DNA of 64,000 nucleotides. It comes from Formosa sp. Hel1_31_208. GTDB taxonomy: Bacteria; Bacteroidota; Bacteroidia; Flavobacteriales; Flavobacteriaceae. The position numbers and the translations under genes were made by a program. The notes under the pieces were generated by a model. It saw only the letters and a program-made list of their open reading frames with translations. It was not told where the DNA came from and searched no databases. Location: the NCBI RefSeq assembly GCF_900104785.1, contig NZ_LT629733.1, forward strand, positions 2,769,001-2,833,000. Reading direction: 5' to 3'. Below are positions 1 through 9,235 of the stretch, piece by piece. Position 1 is the stretch's first letter, and each line of letters starts with the position of its first letter.

Positions 1-47
1 GAATAGGGTAAAGAAAAAATTAAAAACAGTTTTAAATCCGTAACACT

Positions 48-686
48 ATGGATGAATTAGATATATTAAAAAAAGATTGGCAAGCCAATAATTCGAAAGA
101 CGCGTCTAAATTGACAAGTCAGGAGATCTATCCAATGATGCATAAAAAATCATCTTCGATAGTAAAAACTTTATATTACATCAGTATTGCTGAACTCTTG
201 TTCTGGGTATTGGTTAATAGTATTCCATATTTCTATTCGGAAGAGTATAGAGCTGAATTAGCGGATATGTACGGCAATAGTGCAGTAATATTGGGGCTAA
301 CGATATTCAGTTATGCTGTTATTTTAATCTTTGTGTATTTACTTTATAAGTCACATCAATCCATTTCGGTGACTGATAATGCCAAACGATTAATGGAAAG
401 CATCATTAAAACTAGAAAAATCATTAAATACTATGTGATTTACAATCTGGTTATGGCCTTTTTATCAATGACGTTTGGATTGTATTATACCATCTATGAA
501 AACCCGGAAATATCTCAGCAATTTGCTCAATTTTCAGATAAACAAATGTTCATAGCAATGCTAGTAATGGTGTTTGCTACAGCATTATTTATTTTGGTGT
601 TTTGGATCTTTTATCGAATCATTTACGGCATTTTACTTAGTCGCTTAAACAAGAATTACAAAGAACTTAAAAAACTTGAAGTCTAA
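48..686 (+). CDS. Hypothetical four-TM membrane protein
   Basis: Function not recognised. The 212-residue protein has a charged, soluble N-terminus of about 40 residues followed by four hydrophobic stretches near residues 42-62, 80-103, 128-150 and 166-197, so it is probably an inner-membrane protein. The ATG at 48 begins MDELDILKKDWQ. From memory, proteins with this start often follow a sigma-factor gene in flavobacteria, but that gene would lie before the window, so this is only inference. It is followed after 3 bases by the next gene, suggesting one transcript. The 47 bases before it hold no complete gene. Confidence 0.75.
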   Translation: MDELDILKKDWQANNSKDASKLTSQEIYPMMHKKSSSIVKTLYYISIAELLFWVLVNSIPYFYSEEYRAELADMYGNSAVILGLTIFSYAVILIFVYLLYKSHQSISVTDNAKRLMESIIKTRKIIKYYVIYNLVMAFLSMTFGLYYTIYENPEISQQFAQFSDKQMFIAMLVMVFATALFILVFWIFYRIIYGILLSRLNKNYKELKKLEV

Positions 687-689
687 TAT

Positions 690-1154
690 ATGAAACAAAT
701 AGAATTCTTAGTAGACAATCATATCATTATATATCGTTTGAACTGGTTGGGTATTGAAACGATTATAATGGATGGAAGGATTATTTCTAAAAAACTGTCA
801 CTAGGTAAAAGAGTACATACCTTTAATCTTACAGTAGATGATATAGTTCATTCATTTCATATCGAATCAAAACAAAGCTTTTCTACCAGTAGTGTGAGAA
901 TTCAATTGTTTCAAAATGGTAAACTTATAGATACAGATTATGTTGAGTTTTTTGAAAACACGAAGAAGGAGACTGCAAATTTTGATAATTCATCATTAAT
1001 GATCGGTGTCCTATTTATTGCAATGACGCTATGCTTTGGATGGTCTAAGTTATTTCTATTTGTCGGTTTGGGATTTCTTTTTGATGCTATGAGTAAAACA
1101 CATAAGGTTAACGAAAAGGCTAAAACGGATAAAAACCAACAGACTAACGATTAG
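690..1154 (+). CDS. Hypothetical protein with C-terminal membrane hairpin
   Basis: Function not recognised. The 154-residue protein has a beta-rich soluble N-terminal part (about residues 1-95) and two closely spaced hydrophobic segments near residues 103-135, followed by a Lys-rich tail. No signal peptide is visible. It begins 3 bases after the preceding membrane-protein gene and is probably cotranscribed with it. Its stop codon abuts the stop codon of the convergent acyltransferase gene with no base between them. Confidence 0.7.
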   Translation: MKQIEFLVDNHIIIYRLNWLGIETIIMDGRIISKKLSLGKRVHTFNLTVDDIVHSFHIESKQSFSTSSVRIQLFQNGKLIDTDYVEFFENTKKETANFDNSSLMIGVLFIAMTLCFGWSKLFLFVGLGFLFDAMSKTHKVNEKAKTDKNQQTND

Positions 1155-1955
1155 TTACCAATTGCGAAGTTCTCTATTCAAGCGCTCTTTTTCTTCTAGC
1201 TCCTCCTGTGGAATCACTTTTAAAAAGGAAGGATGTTGTTCAATGGCGTATTCAATCTTTTCTACGATCTCTGCTATTGATTCATTATCATAATCAATTT
1301 GAAGCGGTTCTTTAATTTCAAAAGACTGATAGACGTTTTTCTTTTTAACACGTAATCCCTTTTTATCAAACGAACGTCTAAAACCATCAATGACAATTGG
1401 AACAACGATAGGCTGATACTTTTTAATAATATGAGCAGTCCCCTTACGAATAGGTTTAAATGGTGTGGTTGTCCCTTGCGGAAATGTAACCACCCAACCA
1501 TCATCTAATGCTTTTTTTATACTCGTGATATCACTCATTTTCACTTGTCGATTCACATCTTTACCCTCAGAACGCCAAGTACGTTCAATACTTATAGAAC
1601 CTGTGTAAGCAAATATCTTTGGTATTAATCCCGACTTCATGGTTTCCTTTGCCGCAACATAGTACATATTAAGCTTTGGATTCCATAGGTAACCAACGTT
1701 TTTAATATTATCCAATCGACCACTCAAGCTAGCATTAAACACATGAAACATGGCAATGACATCAGCGAAATAAGTCTGGTGATTAGAGATAAATAATACA
1801 TTGGTATCTGGAAGGTTTTTAATGATTTCCGAACCTTCAATTTGCAAATCGTTAAAGCCTCTAAATCTGCGATGTGTAAGAAGACCTAGTATTCTGATCA
1901 ACCATTTCTTAATAAAAAGTATGTGCCCAAAAGGGTTTCTTTTAAATAATGCCAT
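1155..1955 (-). CDS. 1-acyl-sn-glycerol-3-phosphate acyltransferase-like protein (PlsC family)
   Basis: A 266-residue glycerolipid acyltransferase-like protein, expected at the inner face of the cytoplasmic membrane, moving an acyl chain to lysophosphatidate or a related acceptor. The acyltransferase block I is seen as SNHQTYFAD (His59, Asp65) and block III as FPQGT (158-162). Both differ from the usual pattern: the His-Asp spacing is HX5D instead of HX4D, and the usual FPEGT Glu is Gln. A basic, hydrophobic N-terminus (residues 10-30) could contact membrane. It may be a flavobacterial subfamily with another acceptor. It is convergent with the gene at 690-1154. Confidence 0.8.
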   Translation of the reverse strand: MALFKRNPFGHILFIKKWLIRILGLLTHRRFRGFNDLQIEGSEIIKNLPDTNVLFISNHQTYFADVIAMFHVFNASLSGRLDNIKNVGYLWNPKLNMYYVAAKETMKSGLIPKIFAYTGSISIERTWRSEGKDVNRQVKMSDITSIKKALDDGWVVTFPQGTTTPFKPIRKGTAHIIKKYQPIVVPIVIDGFRRSFDKKGLRVKKKNVYQSFEIKEPLQIDYDNESIAEIVEKIEYAIEQHPSFLKVIPQEELEEKERLNRELRNW

Positions 1956-2002
1956 TCATTTTAATTCTTAAGCGGAACGACAAACTTACAAAAATCTAAA
2001 AC

Positions 2003-2644
2003 TTATAATGTCATTTTTAACAAGTCTTTTAGTTCGCTCATCATCATAGCTGTAGCACCCCAAATCACATGCCCATTAAGTTTAAAAGCTGGCACTTCTA
2101 ATTCTACATTTAAGGAGGTCATCACTTTAACATCGGTTGTATTTGAATCATCCAAAAAATCTATAATAGGAACTTCTATCAGATCTTCGACTTCTTCTTC
2201 TTGTTTAACGAAATTTGGTGTTTGATGAGTAATTCCTAGGAATGGTGCTACCGTAAAATTACTCGGCGGAATATATAATTGTGTCATGGGTTTAATCACC
2301 TCAACCGTATTCATAAGCACACCTACCTCCTCTTGAGTTTCTCTAAGTGCAGTAAATTCTAAGTTAGGGTCTTCAGTTTCGAACTTTCCACCAGGAAAAC
2401 CAACCTGTGCCGAATGCACACCTTTATAGGTCTTTCTTAAAATTAACACCAAATGCGTTTCTACCTTATTATCAGGATAAAACAAAGCCATTACTCCTGC
2501 CCTTTTTGCATATTTCATTTTCTCCCGGTTTTCATCAATGAGTTCTTTTCTAAAGGGAGGTGACATTTTAAACTGAGAGGGTTCACCTGGTAGATTTATA
2601 TTTTTTATTTTTGATACCGATTTAATAAACGTTTCAAAATTCAT
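2003..2644 (-). CDS. NUDIX hydrolase, CoA pyrophosphatase-like
   Basis: A 213-residue NUDIX protein. The NUDIX box is visible as GFPGGKFE... followed by TALRETQEEVGV, carrying the metal-binding REtqEE core, and the sequence around it resembles the CoA pyrophosphatase (NudL/YeaB) branch, which cleaves CoA or dinucleoside polyphosphates. It is soluble and cytoplasmic, with no signal peptide. Its start codon lies only 5 bases from the start of the divergent cyclophilin lipoprotein gene, so its promoter must reach into that gene. The substrate is inferred from family resemblance only. Confidence 0.88.
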   Translation of the reverse strand: MNFETFIKSVSKIKNINLPGEPSQFKMSPPFRKELIDENREKMKYAKRAGVMALFYPDNKVETHLVLILRKTYKGVHSAQVGFPGGKFETEDPNLEFTALRETQEEVGVLMNTVEVIKPMTQLYIPPSNFTVAPFLGITHQTPNFVKQEEEVEDLIEVPIIDFLDDSNTTDVKVMTSLNVELEVPAFKLNGHVIWGATAMMMSELKDLLKMTL

Positions 2645-2649
2645 TACTT

Positions 2650-3357
2650 ATGAGGTTTTTGCTGCTAACCGCATGCTGCTTGCTATTATTCAATTGTGAA
2701 GATAAACAATCTCAAAAGAAAAGTCCTACTCAAAATACAGTTTCTAATAAGGTAGAAACTCAAACTAAGGCAAAACCAAAAGACACAACCAATACCCAAG
2801 TACCAGAAGAATTTCTCCTCACCAAAGACAATGCTATGGAATTCTTTTTGCAGTATGATAAAAAGCACAAAGAGAATAAAGTGCGTATTGTCACAGACTA
2901 CGGAAACATCGACATCTTACTATTTAATGAAACTAAATTTCATCGCTCTAATTTCATTTATCTAGCAAAAAAAGGCTATTTCGACAATACTCAATTCTAT
3001 CGCGTAATAGAAAATTATATTATTCAAGGTGGTAGTACCGATGATAGACACGTCATGCGGAAACGACGTTTTATTGGTAAATATTTATTACCTACTGATA
3101 CCAAGCGTGGATTTCATCATGACAGAGGCATGATTTCTATGCCAAGTAGTGATATTGAAAACCCATATAAGCTAGCGTCACCATATGAGTTTTTTATCAT
3201 GTTACGCGATGTGCACGAATTAGATGGCGATTATACCATCTTCGGAAAGGTCATTAGCGGATTAGACGTGGCTGACAAAATTGCTAATGTCGACACAGAT
3301 GATGCCGATTGGCCTCTTAAAAATGTCTACATACGACGTGTTGAAATTTTAGAATAA
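2650..3357 (+). CDS. Cyclophilin-type peptidyl-prolyl isomerase lipoprotein
   Basis: A 235-residue lipoprotein with a type-II signal (MRFLLLTACCLLLFNC, lipid Cys at residue 16), a polar linker, and a cyclophilin domain from about residue 75 to the end. Cyclophilin landmarks are YGNIDILLF, the FYRVIENYIIQGG block and the late FGKVISGLDVADKI block. It should catalyse prolyl cis-trans isomerisation in the periplasm or at the outer membrane and may help fold exported proteins. The catalytic region keeps FYRVI. The start is fixed by the lipoprotein signal. Confidence 0.9.
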   Translation: MRFLLLTACCLLLFNCEDKQSQKKSPTQNTVSNKVETQTKAKPKDTTNTQVPEEFLLTKDNAMEFFLQYDKKHKENKVRIVTDYGNIDILLFNETKFHRSNFIYLAKKGYFDNTQFYRVIENYIIQGGSTDDRHVMRKRRFIGKYLLPTDTKRGFHHDRGMISMPSSDIENPYKLASPYEFFIMLRDVHELDGDYTIFGKVISGLDVADKIANVDTDDADWPLKNVYIRRVEILE

Positions 3358-3450
3358 TGACGCTTAGTATCCAGTATATTTTTAAGTAATCGTTACGAGA
3401 TTTATTGAAAATTGAGTATCTTCAAGCTCATAAAATTAAACCTAATTTTC

Positions 3451-5598
3451 ATGTTCACAAAACACCTAAAAGCTGCAATCCTATGTAGCTTAATACTCTT
3501 TGCTAGCTGCAAAGAAGAAGCAAAAATCGAAGATAATAACACAATGAGTGACAACCTACTATTACAAGAATGGACTGGTCCATATGAGGGTGTGCCTGCT
3601 TTTGATAAAATGAATGTGAATGATATTAAAGACGCTGTAGAAACTGGAATGGCTCTTGGCTTAGAAGACATTGAGGCAATCGCTAATAATTCTGAAGCAC
3701 CAACATTCGAAAACACCATTGTAGCATTAGAGGCCTCTGGCGACGAATTAAATCATGTATTTACATATTACGGCATACTAAGCAGTAATATGTCATCACC
3801 AGAATTTAGAGCAATACAAAGTGAATTGGCACCTAAACTTTCCGAATACAACTCAAAAATATCGCAAAATGAAAAGCTCTTTCAACGCATCAAAGCGGTT
3901 TACGACGCGTCACAAGAAATTCCATTACCAGCAGACCAACAGCGAGTTGTTGATTTGACCTATAAACAGTTTGAAATGAATGGCGCTAACCTAAATATTG
4001 AAAAGAAAAAGCGCTATGCCGAAATCAACAAAGAACTATCGTCGTTGTACACCACATTTTCTAATAATGTACTTCATGATGAAGAGAACTATGTAACGTA
4101 TTTGAATAAAAATCAGTTGGGTGGTTTGTCAGAGTCTTTTATTAATTCCGCAGCTAAGATTGCAACCGATAAAGGGCAAGATGGGAAATACGCGATTACA
4201 AATTCTCGATCATCAATGGATCCGTTTCTTACATATTCTACAGAAAGAGAACTGAGAAAAATCGTTTGGACCAATTATTATTCAAGAGGTGATAATGGTG
4301 ACGACTATGATAATAACACCCTTATCGCCGACATTTTAAAACTCCGAAAAGAGCGTGTTGGCCTACTAGGATATGAAAATTATGCCCAATGGCGCTTGCA
4401 AGATCGAGTGGCGAAAAACCCTGAAAACGCCATGGCTTTAATGGAAGCTGTTTGGCCTGCTGCGATTGCACGTGTTGACGAAGAAGTTGCTGATATGCAA
4501 GCCATTGCAGATACTAATGGAGATAACATCACCATTAAACCTTGGGACTATCGCTACTATGCGGAAAAAGTCCGACAAAATAAATACGATCTCGACAGCG
4601 ATGAAGTAAAGCAATATTTGCAATTAGACAAACTCACCGAAGCTTTATTCTATACTGCTGGTCGTTTATTTAATTATAAATTTACACCCGTTGAAAGCGG
4701 GAAAGTTCCAGTATTTCATCCCGATGTAAACGTTTGGGAGGTTAACGATAAAGACTCTGGTAAGCATATCGGACTCTGGTACTTAGATCCATTTGCACGT
4801 CAAGGCAAGCGTTCTGGTGCATGGGCAACAACTTATAGAAGCTACACCTCCTATCAAGGAGAAACAAATGTTTTAGCGTCTAACAATTCAAATTTTGTAA
4901 AACCAGCACCAGGAGAGGCTGTACTTGTCTCTTGGGATGATGCGCAAACCTTTTTCCATGAGTTTGGTCATGCTCTGCATTTCTTCTCTAGCAACGTTAA
5001 ATACCCAACGCTAAATGGAGGTGTAAGGGATTATACAGAATTCCAATCACAACTTTTAGAACGTTGGTTATCCACTGACGACGTGATCAATCAATTCTTA
5101 GTACATCATAAAACAGGAGAACCAATTCCAGCATCCTTGGTAGAAAAAATTAAAAAAGCATCGACTTTTAACCAAGGTTTTGGCACTACTGAATATTTAG
5201 CATCGGCACTTATTGATATGAAGTTGCATTTAGCTGATCCCACTGACATTGACATTGACACATTTGAACGCGAAACATTGGCAGAGTTGAACATGCCTGA
5301 TGAATTGCCAATGCGCCATCGCACACCACATTTTGGTCACGTTTTCTCAGGCGAAGGTTATGCCACAGCTTATTATGGATACATGTGGGCAGATGTATTA
5401 ACCAGTGATGCTTCAGAAGCATTTAGAGATGCCCCAGGCGGATTTTATGATGAGGAAGTAGCTGCGAAATTAGTGAAGTATTTGTTCGCACCAAGAAATT
5501 CTATGGATCCAGCTGAAGCCTATCGCCTATTTAGAGGTCGTGATGCAAAGATTGAAGCATTAATGCGTGATCGCGGTTTCCCAGTGCCTCAGAACTAA
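3451..5598 (+). CDS. M3 family metallopeptidase lipoprotein (oligopeptidase/dipeptidyl carboxypeptidase type)
   Basis: A zinc peptidase of family M3 (Dcp/OpdA-like) that trims short peptides, here exported. The catalytic motif HEFGHALH is at residues 503-510, with the next conserved acidic/His-rich region some residues later. The ATG at 3451 gives a clean lipoprotein signal ending LFASC, so I prefer it over an upstream in-frame TTG at 3412. The length (715 residues) fits the family plus an N-terminal extension. The gene is followed by a strong hairpin at 5614-5646. Confidence 0.92.
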   Translation: MFTKHLKAAILCSLILFASCKEEAKIEDNNTMSDNLLLQEWTGPYEGVPAFDKMNVNDIKDAVETGMALGLEDIEAIANNSEAPTFENTIVALEASGDELNHVFTYYGILSSNMSSPEFRAIQSELAPKLSEYNSKISQNEKLFQRIKAVYDASQEIPLPADQQRVVDLTYKQFEMNGANLNIEKKKRYAEINKELSSLYTTFSNNVLHDEENYVTYLNKNQLGGLSESFINSAAKIATDKGQDGKYAITNSRSSMDPFLTYSTERELRKIVWTNYYSRGDNGDDYDNNTLIADILKLRKERVGLLGYENYAQWRLQDRVAKNPENAMALMEAVWPAAIARVDEEVADMQAIADTNGDNITIKPWDYRYYAEKVRQNKYDLDSDEVKQYLQLDKLTEALFYTAGRLFNYKFTPVESGKVPVFHPDVNVWEVNDKDSGKHIGLWYLDPFARQGKRSGAWATTYRSYTSYQGETNVLASNNSNFVKPAPGEAVLVSWDDAQTFFHEFGHALHFFSSNVKYPTLNGGVRDYTEFQSQLLERWLSTDDVINQFLVHHKTGEPIPASLVEKIKKASTFNQGFGTTEYLASALIDMKLHLADPTDIDIDTFERETLAELNMPDELPMRHRTPHFGHVFSGEGYATAYYGYMWADVLTSDASEAFRDAPGGFYDEEVAAKLVKYLFAPRNSMDPAEAYRLFRGRDAKIEALMRDRGFPVPQN

Positions 5599-5613
5599 AT
5601 TAAATAATATATG

Positions 5614-5646
5614 TTCCGCCTATCTTGTCTTCAATAGATAGGTGGA
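5614..5646 (+). terminator. Strong hairpin after the M3 peptidase gene
   Basis: A 12-bp stem (TTCCgCCTATCT with AGATAGGtGGAA, one G-T pair) around a 9-base loop lies 15 bases after the stop codon. It lacks a clean T tract, so it could be a weak terminator or an mRNA-stabilising 3' hairpin. Confidence 0.55.
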
Positions 5647-5703
5647 ATTATCAAAATAAAATTAAAATTCTTACGTTTAAAGACCAAATTTTACATACCA
5701 ATT

Positions 5704-6231
5704 ATGAAACCTATTTTTAAATTTCTTTGTATTGCAATATTCTCGTGTGCACTTGTCGCATGTTCATCAAGTGATGATTCTACTGAAGATTGTACTAAAA
5801 CCATTACTATTCCTCAAATTTATTTTGTCAATAATCAATCTTATAACTATGACATTTCTCAAGAAGTTCCATGTGATTTTCCAGAACCTGAAGATGCTGT
5901 TGTTGTTGAGCCTCCAACATTAGATAACTTTAACTATCAAGTATTAAGTTTCGTTTTTACACCAGATACAGGAAATAATACATCTCGCCTTCAATTTGAA
6001 ATACAACTCAATAATCCAAATGATTTTGTTGCTAATGGTGTGCCTATATTAACAATTAGTTCTGACGAATTAGAGTTTTCGGGAAGCTATTCAAACAATG
6101 CAGCTGTGCCCTGTTATCAAATAGATGCCAATTCCAATTGCATCTTAACATTTGACATGGAAGAATCTTTAGACCTGGGTGCTCCAAGTTCAGTTGAATT
6201 ATTAGATGTTGTGTATTATTTGACCAACTAA
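5704..6231 (+). CDS. Small hypothetical lipoprotein
   Basis: Function not recognised. It is a 175-residue lipoprotein with a signal peptide ending ALVAC (Cys about residue 20), followed by a Ser/Asp linker typical of Bacteroidota surface lipoproteins and an acidic, beta-rich body with four further cysteines. No enzymatic motif is visible. It is followed after 12 bases by another exported protein, so the two may be cotranscribed. Confidence 0.8.
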   Translation: MKPIFKFLCIAIFSCALVACSSSDDSTEDCTKTITIPQIYFVNNQSYNYDISQEVPCDFPEPEDAVVVEPPTLDNFNYQVLSFVFTPDTGNNTSRLQFEIQLNNPNDFVANGVPILTISSDELEFSGSYSNNAAVPCYQIDANSNCILTFDMEESLDLGAPSSVELLDVVYYLTN

Positions 6232-6243
6232 GCTTTAAAAAAT

Positions 6244-6696
6244 ATGCGAACTATTACGCTTTTATTACTATTTATTACGAGTTCATCTATGGTGTTTGCT
6301 CAAAACAACAATGACATAGAGCTGATTTCATCTACTATTGAGAATTATTATGAAGGGTATATTGAACGTGATATTAATAAACTGAATAAAGCCTTCGACA
6401 CAGTTCATGGCACAATGAAGGTACCCGTCGTTGAAAATGGCAAGATTACCGCTTATGAGAATAGGTATTTTAAGGAGCTTATGCCTAAGTGGGGAAACAG
6501 AGAAAAACTTTCTGCTGTCGCATTACAAAACTGTGCGCTGACAATTTTAAATATTGATATTGAAGATGAAACCATTGCCTCCGCGAAAATGAGTATGAAA
6601 GTGGATAAGGTCACTTATATTGATATCTTGTCGTTACAAAAAATTGATGACCAATGGAAAATTACAAATAAAATCTTCAGTGTTGACAATCAATAA
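6244..6696 (+). CDS. Exported NTF2-like / lumazine-binding-like protein
   Basis: A 150-residue protein with a signal peptide (cleavage after SMVFA-Q). The mature part (IESTIENYYEGYIERDINKL-like start, then the beta-rich DQWKITNKIF end) has the pattern of the NTF2-like superfamily, specifically the putative lumazine-binding subgroup that is frequent in Flavobacteriia. The cone-shaped fold binds small ligands, but nothing here identifies a ligand. It probably sits in the periplasm. The fold call is by resemblance and no catalytic site is claimed. Confidence 0.78.
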   Translation: MRTITLLLLFITSSSMVFAQNNNDIELISSTIENYYEGYIERDINKLNKAFDTVHGTMKVPVVENGKITAYENRYFKELMPKWGNREKLSAVALQNCALTILNIDIEDETIASAKMSMKVDKVTYIDILSLQKIDDQWKITNKIFSVDNQ

Positions 6697-6733
6697 CTTG
6701 ATCTTTAATCTCAAGCATATGAATCAAACTAAA

Positions 6734-7345
6734 TTATACTTGATTTTTATACAAACTCGGTAAACTAATCTTTAATCGCACAGCCAATAGTCTTGTAATA
6801 ATTACAATGAGGCCAGCAATTACAAATATGAAATTGGTATCTGCAACGAATTCGCGCATCAAGAAATAAGAAAAACCACCCAAAATACAAGGTGTTGCGT
6901 AGATTTCCTTTCTAAAGATAATTGGAATTTCATTACATAAGATATCTCTTAATACACCTCCAAAACAAGCGGTCATGGTACCAAGTGCAATACAAATAAT
7001 GGGATGTAAGCCTGACACTATACCCGTTTCAATACCTACAACCGTATACAAACCAATACCAATGGTATCGAACAAGAAGAGTGATTTGCGTAGGTAATTG
7101 ATTTTGTTTTTAAGTAAAACCGCAAAAACCACTGAAGCAATAATGACATAAACATAGGTCATATTTGTCATCCATGACACTGGATGAATACCAACCATCA
7201 TATCACGAAGTGAGCCTCCTCCTACTGCTGTTACAAAAGCAATAATTAACACGCCAAAGGCATCCATGCGTTTATCTAACGCAACCAAAACACCTGAAAT
7301 TGCAAAGGCAATAGTTCCTAATATATCTACGACTTGAAAAAACAT
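6734..7345 (-). CDS. TRIC-type cation channel family protein (UPF0126/YadS-like)
   Basis: A 203-residue inner-membrane protein with about seven hydrophobic segments arranged as two related halves. Each half keeps the family signature: GGGSLRDMMVG in the first half and FGGVLRDILCNEIP in the second. Bacterial TRIC proteins are trimeric monovalent-cation channels. The length matches the family, and the start MFFQVVDILGTIAFAISG is typical. It is a single gene read towards the exported proteins on its left. The physiological ion is not evident. Confidence 0.92.
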   Translation of the reverse strand: MFFQVVDILGTIAFAISGVLVALDKRMDAFGVLIIAFVTAVGGGSLRDMMVGIHPVSWMTNMTYVYVIIASVVFAVLLKNKINYLRKSLFLFDTIGIGLYTVVGIETGIVSGLHPIICIALGTMTACFGGVLRDILCNEIPIIFRKEIYATPCILGGFSYFLMREFVADTNFIFVIAGLIVIITRLLAVRLKISLPSLYKNQV

Positions 7346-7490
7346 AGGTCTTTTTTAAAACAGTTCAACAAATTTACTTTTCAAATTTGATATGTCATGA
7401 CTATTCTAGGAAAAATTGGAATTATCAAATTTCGAACTTGTTTCGAGAAAAGCGACTCACAAAATTTTCAAAGAACATTTTATTCGCCAC

Positions 7491-8234
7491 TTACATGCCT
7501 TGAGTATAGTAGTTATAATCTTTTAAGATGATATCAATAAATTCCAAATCATTTGAATTGTAACCTTTAATTTCCATGACTTCCACAATCTTTTTTCGAA
7601 GTTTGATTAAGGTCTCATAGTCTCTCGAAGCTTTGGCTTTAACATATGTTTCTTTAATAATGCGTGCATCATTATCAGAAAGTTTAATAACATTAGGATA
7701 CGTCGGTACATAACTATCATCCAACTCTTCTAATATGGTATGGCTGATATTCACATTGTTTTTAAGCGTAATCACAGACGTACCAGCTGTCATATCCCCT
7801 AGTCGTTGGCTCTTTTTACTGGTAACAATTGCAATAAGTGCCACAATACCAGACATCATATTTAAATCGATAATCCTAAAAAACCAACGCACCAAATAAT
7901 CGGCTAACGCAGCTTGGTAACCATCAATTTTGACCACTTTGATTTTCATAATGCGCTTACCAATCGTTTGACCATCTAAAAATGTTTCAAAGATTAAAGA
8001 ATAGAAAACCACTGGTAAATAGAAAGAGACGAGTATGGCTATTCTTGACCAATCATCCATGTCCTCTATTATCTTATCAATCTCAAATAAATTAAATACA
8101 ATTTGATAGGTTACCACGAGATAAGCAATCTTTATTATCCAATCAATAACGTACGCCAGAATGCGCTCACCAACACTTGCTGCGATGAAATTTATATTGA
8201 CGTTTTGTGTGGTATTTATTTGTAACTCTACCAT
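7491..8234 (-). CDS. RDD family membrane protein
   Basis: A 247-residue protein with an RDD domain: ASVGERILAYVIDWIIK (the Arg and Asp of the family name), a second TM pair near residues 65-90, and the G-Q-T-I-G-K-R-I block. A soluble C-terminal tail of about 90 residues follows. RDD proteins are integral membrane proteins, some linked to ion transport. Its start is 17 bases from the start of the divergent SpoIIM gene. This pairing of RDD and SpoIIM next to MoxR/DUF58 genes is recurrent in bacteria and argues that it is part of the MoxR system to its right. Confidence 0.9.
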   Translation of the reverse strand: MVELQINTTQNVNINFIAASVGERILAYVIDWIIKIAYLVVTYQIVFNLFEIDKIIEDMDDWSRIAILVSFYLPVVFYSLIFETFLDGQTIGKRIMKIKVVKIDGYQAALADYLVRWFFRIIDLNMMSGIVALIAIVTSKKSQRLGDMTAGTSVITLKNNVNISHTILEELDDSYVPTYPNVIKLSDNDARIIKETYVKAKASRDYETLIKLRKKIVEVMEIKGYNSNDLEFIDIILKDYNYYTQGM

Positions 8235-8251
8235 TAATTGCTTTAATTTGA

Positions 8252-9235
8252 ATGCGTATGAGAGAAGTTGCTTTTATTAAAGAAAATAAAGAAAAATGGC
8301 TCAATTTTGAAAAGGCTATTTTTGGAAAAACCCTTAAAAATCCTGATGAACTTGCATCTCTTTATATTCAATTAGTAAATGACCTATCCTACGCTCAGAC
8401 TTACTATCCCAAAAGTAAAACAATTCTTTATTTAAACAACCTCGCAGCTAAAGCATTTCAAAAAATTTATAAAACCAAACGTGAAGACACGAACAGGTTC
8501 GTACATTTTTGGAAAACTGAAGTTCCGCTTATTGTCTATGAATACCGACGATATGTGCTCTATGCTTTTATCATCTTTATAAGTTTCATGACAATTGGAG
8601 CTGTTTCTGCAGCTTACGACGATTCTTTTGTGAGATTAATTTTAGGAGATAGCTACGTGAATCAAACCCTTGAGTATATCGAAGAAGGCGACCCGGTAGC
8701 CGTGTATAAAAGTGGTAGTAATTGGGGGAGTTTTATTGGCATTACCCTAAACAACCTTTATGTAGGTATTCGCGCTTTTATTTTTGGCATATTTGGCGGA
8801 TTAGGTACGGCATTAGTTATGTTGTATAATGGTATTATGGTTGGTGCTTTTCAGTATTTTTTCTTTAAAGAAGGTGTGTTATGGGAGAGTGTTCGTGGCA
8901 TATGGATTCACGGATCTATGGAAATATTCGCCATTGTTATTGAAAGTGCCGCAGGCTTGATTCTTGGCGCTAGTATCTTATTCCCTAAAACCTATTCAAG
9001 AATAACCTCATTTAAAATGGGTGTAAAAAATGGTGTTAAGATCTTAATCAGTACCTTCCCGTTCACCATTGCTGCTGGTTTTCTCGAAGGTTATGTTACG
9101 AGGTATTCCAATATCATGCCCAACTGGTTGTCTGTTGGTATTATTTTAGTAACCCTGAGTATCATTTCATTTTACTACTTAGTATATCCATTTCTTTTAA
9201 ACAAAAAAATCAGAAAAGCCCATGCAATTATATAA
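8252..9235 (+). CDS. Stage II sporulation protein M (SpoIIM) family membrane protein
   Basis: A 327-residue protein with a cytoplasmic N-terminal helical region (residues 1-100) and several TM segments, with the SpoIIM-family landmarks NNLYVGIRAFIFGIFGG and WIHGSMEIFAIVIESAAGLILG. The organism is not a spore former, so the name records fold only. The start could be ATG 8252 or 8258. It is the first gene of a six-gene overlapping operon ending in MoxR and DUF58, and it overlaps the next gene by 14 bases. Confidence 0.9.
   Translation: MRMREVAFIKENKEKWLNFEKAIFGKTLKNPDELASLYIQLVNDLSYAQTYYPKSKTILYLNNLAAKAFQKIYKTKREDTNRFVHFWKTEVPLIVYEYRRYVLYAFIIFISFMTIGAVSAAYDDSFVRLILGDSYVNQTLEYIEEGDPVAVYKSGSNWGSFIGITLNNLYVGIRAFIFGIFGGLGTALVMLYNGIMVGAFQYFFFKEGVLWESVRGIWIHGSMEIFAIVIESAAGLILGASILFPKTYSRITSFKMGVKNGVKILISTFPFTIAAGFLEGYVTRYSNIMPNWLSVGIILVTLSIISFYYLVYPFLLNKKIRKAHAII

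Noticed and set aside
1..47. GGGTAA ... CGTAAC pair at the left edge as another ECF promoter
   Set aside because: The spacing is too wide for a usual -35/-10 pair, and the upstream gene is outside the window, so it cannot be supported.
3412..3450. TTG start extending the M3 peptidase by 13 residues
   Set aside because: The ATG at 3451 gives a clean lipoprotein signal, which the extension would spoil.
8252..9235. SpoIIM homologue as evidence of sporulation
   Set aside because: The family is widespread in non-sporulating bacteria, and no other sporulation gene is present.
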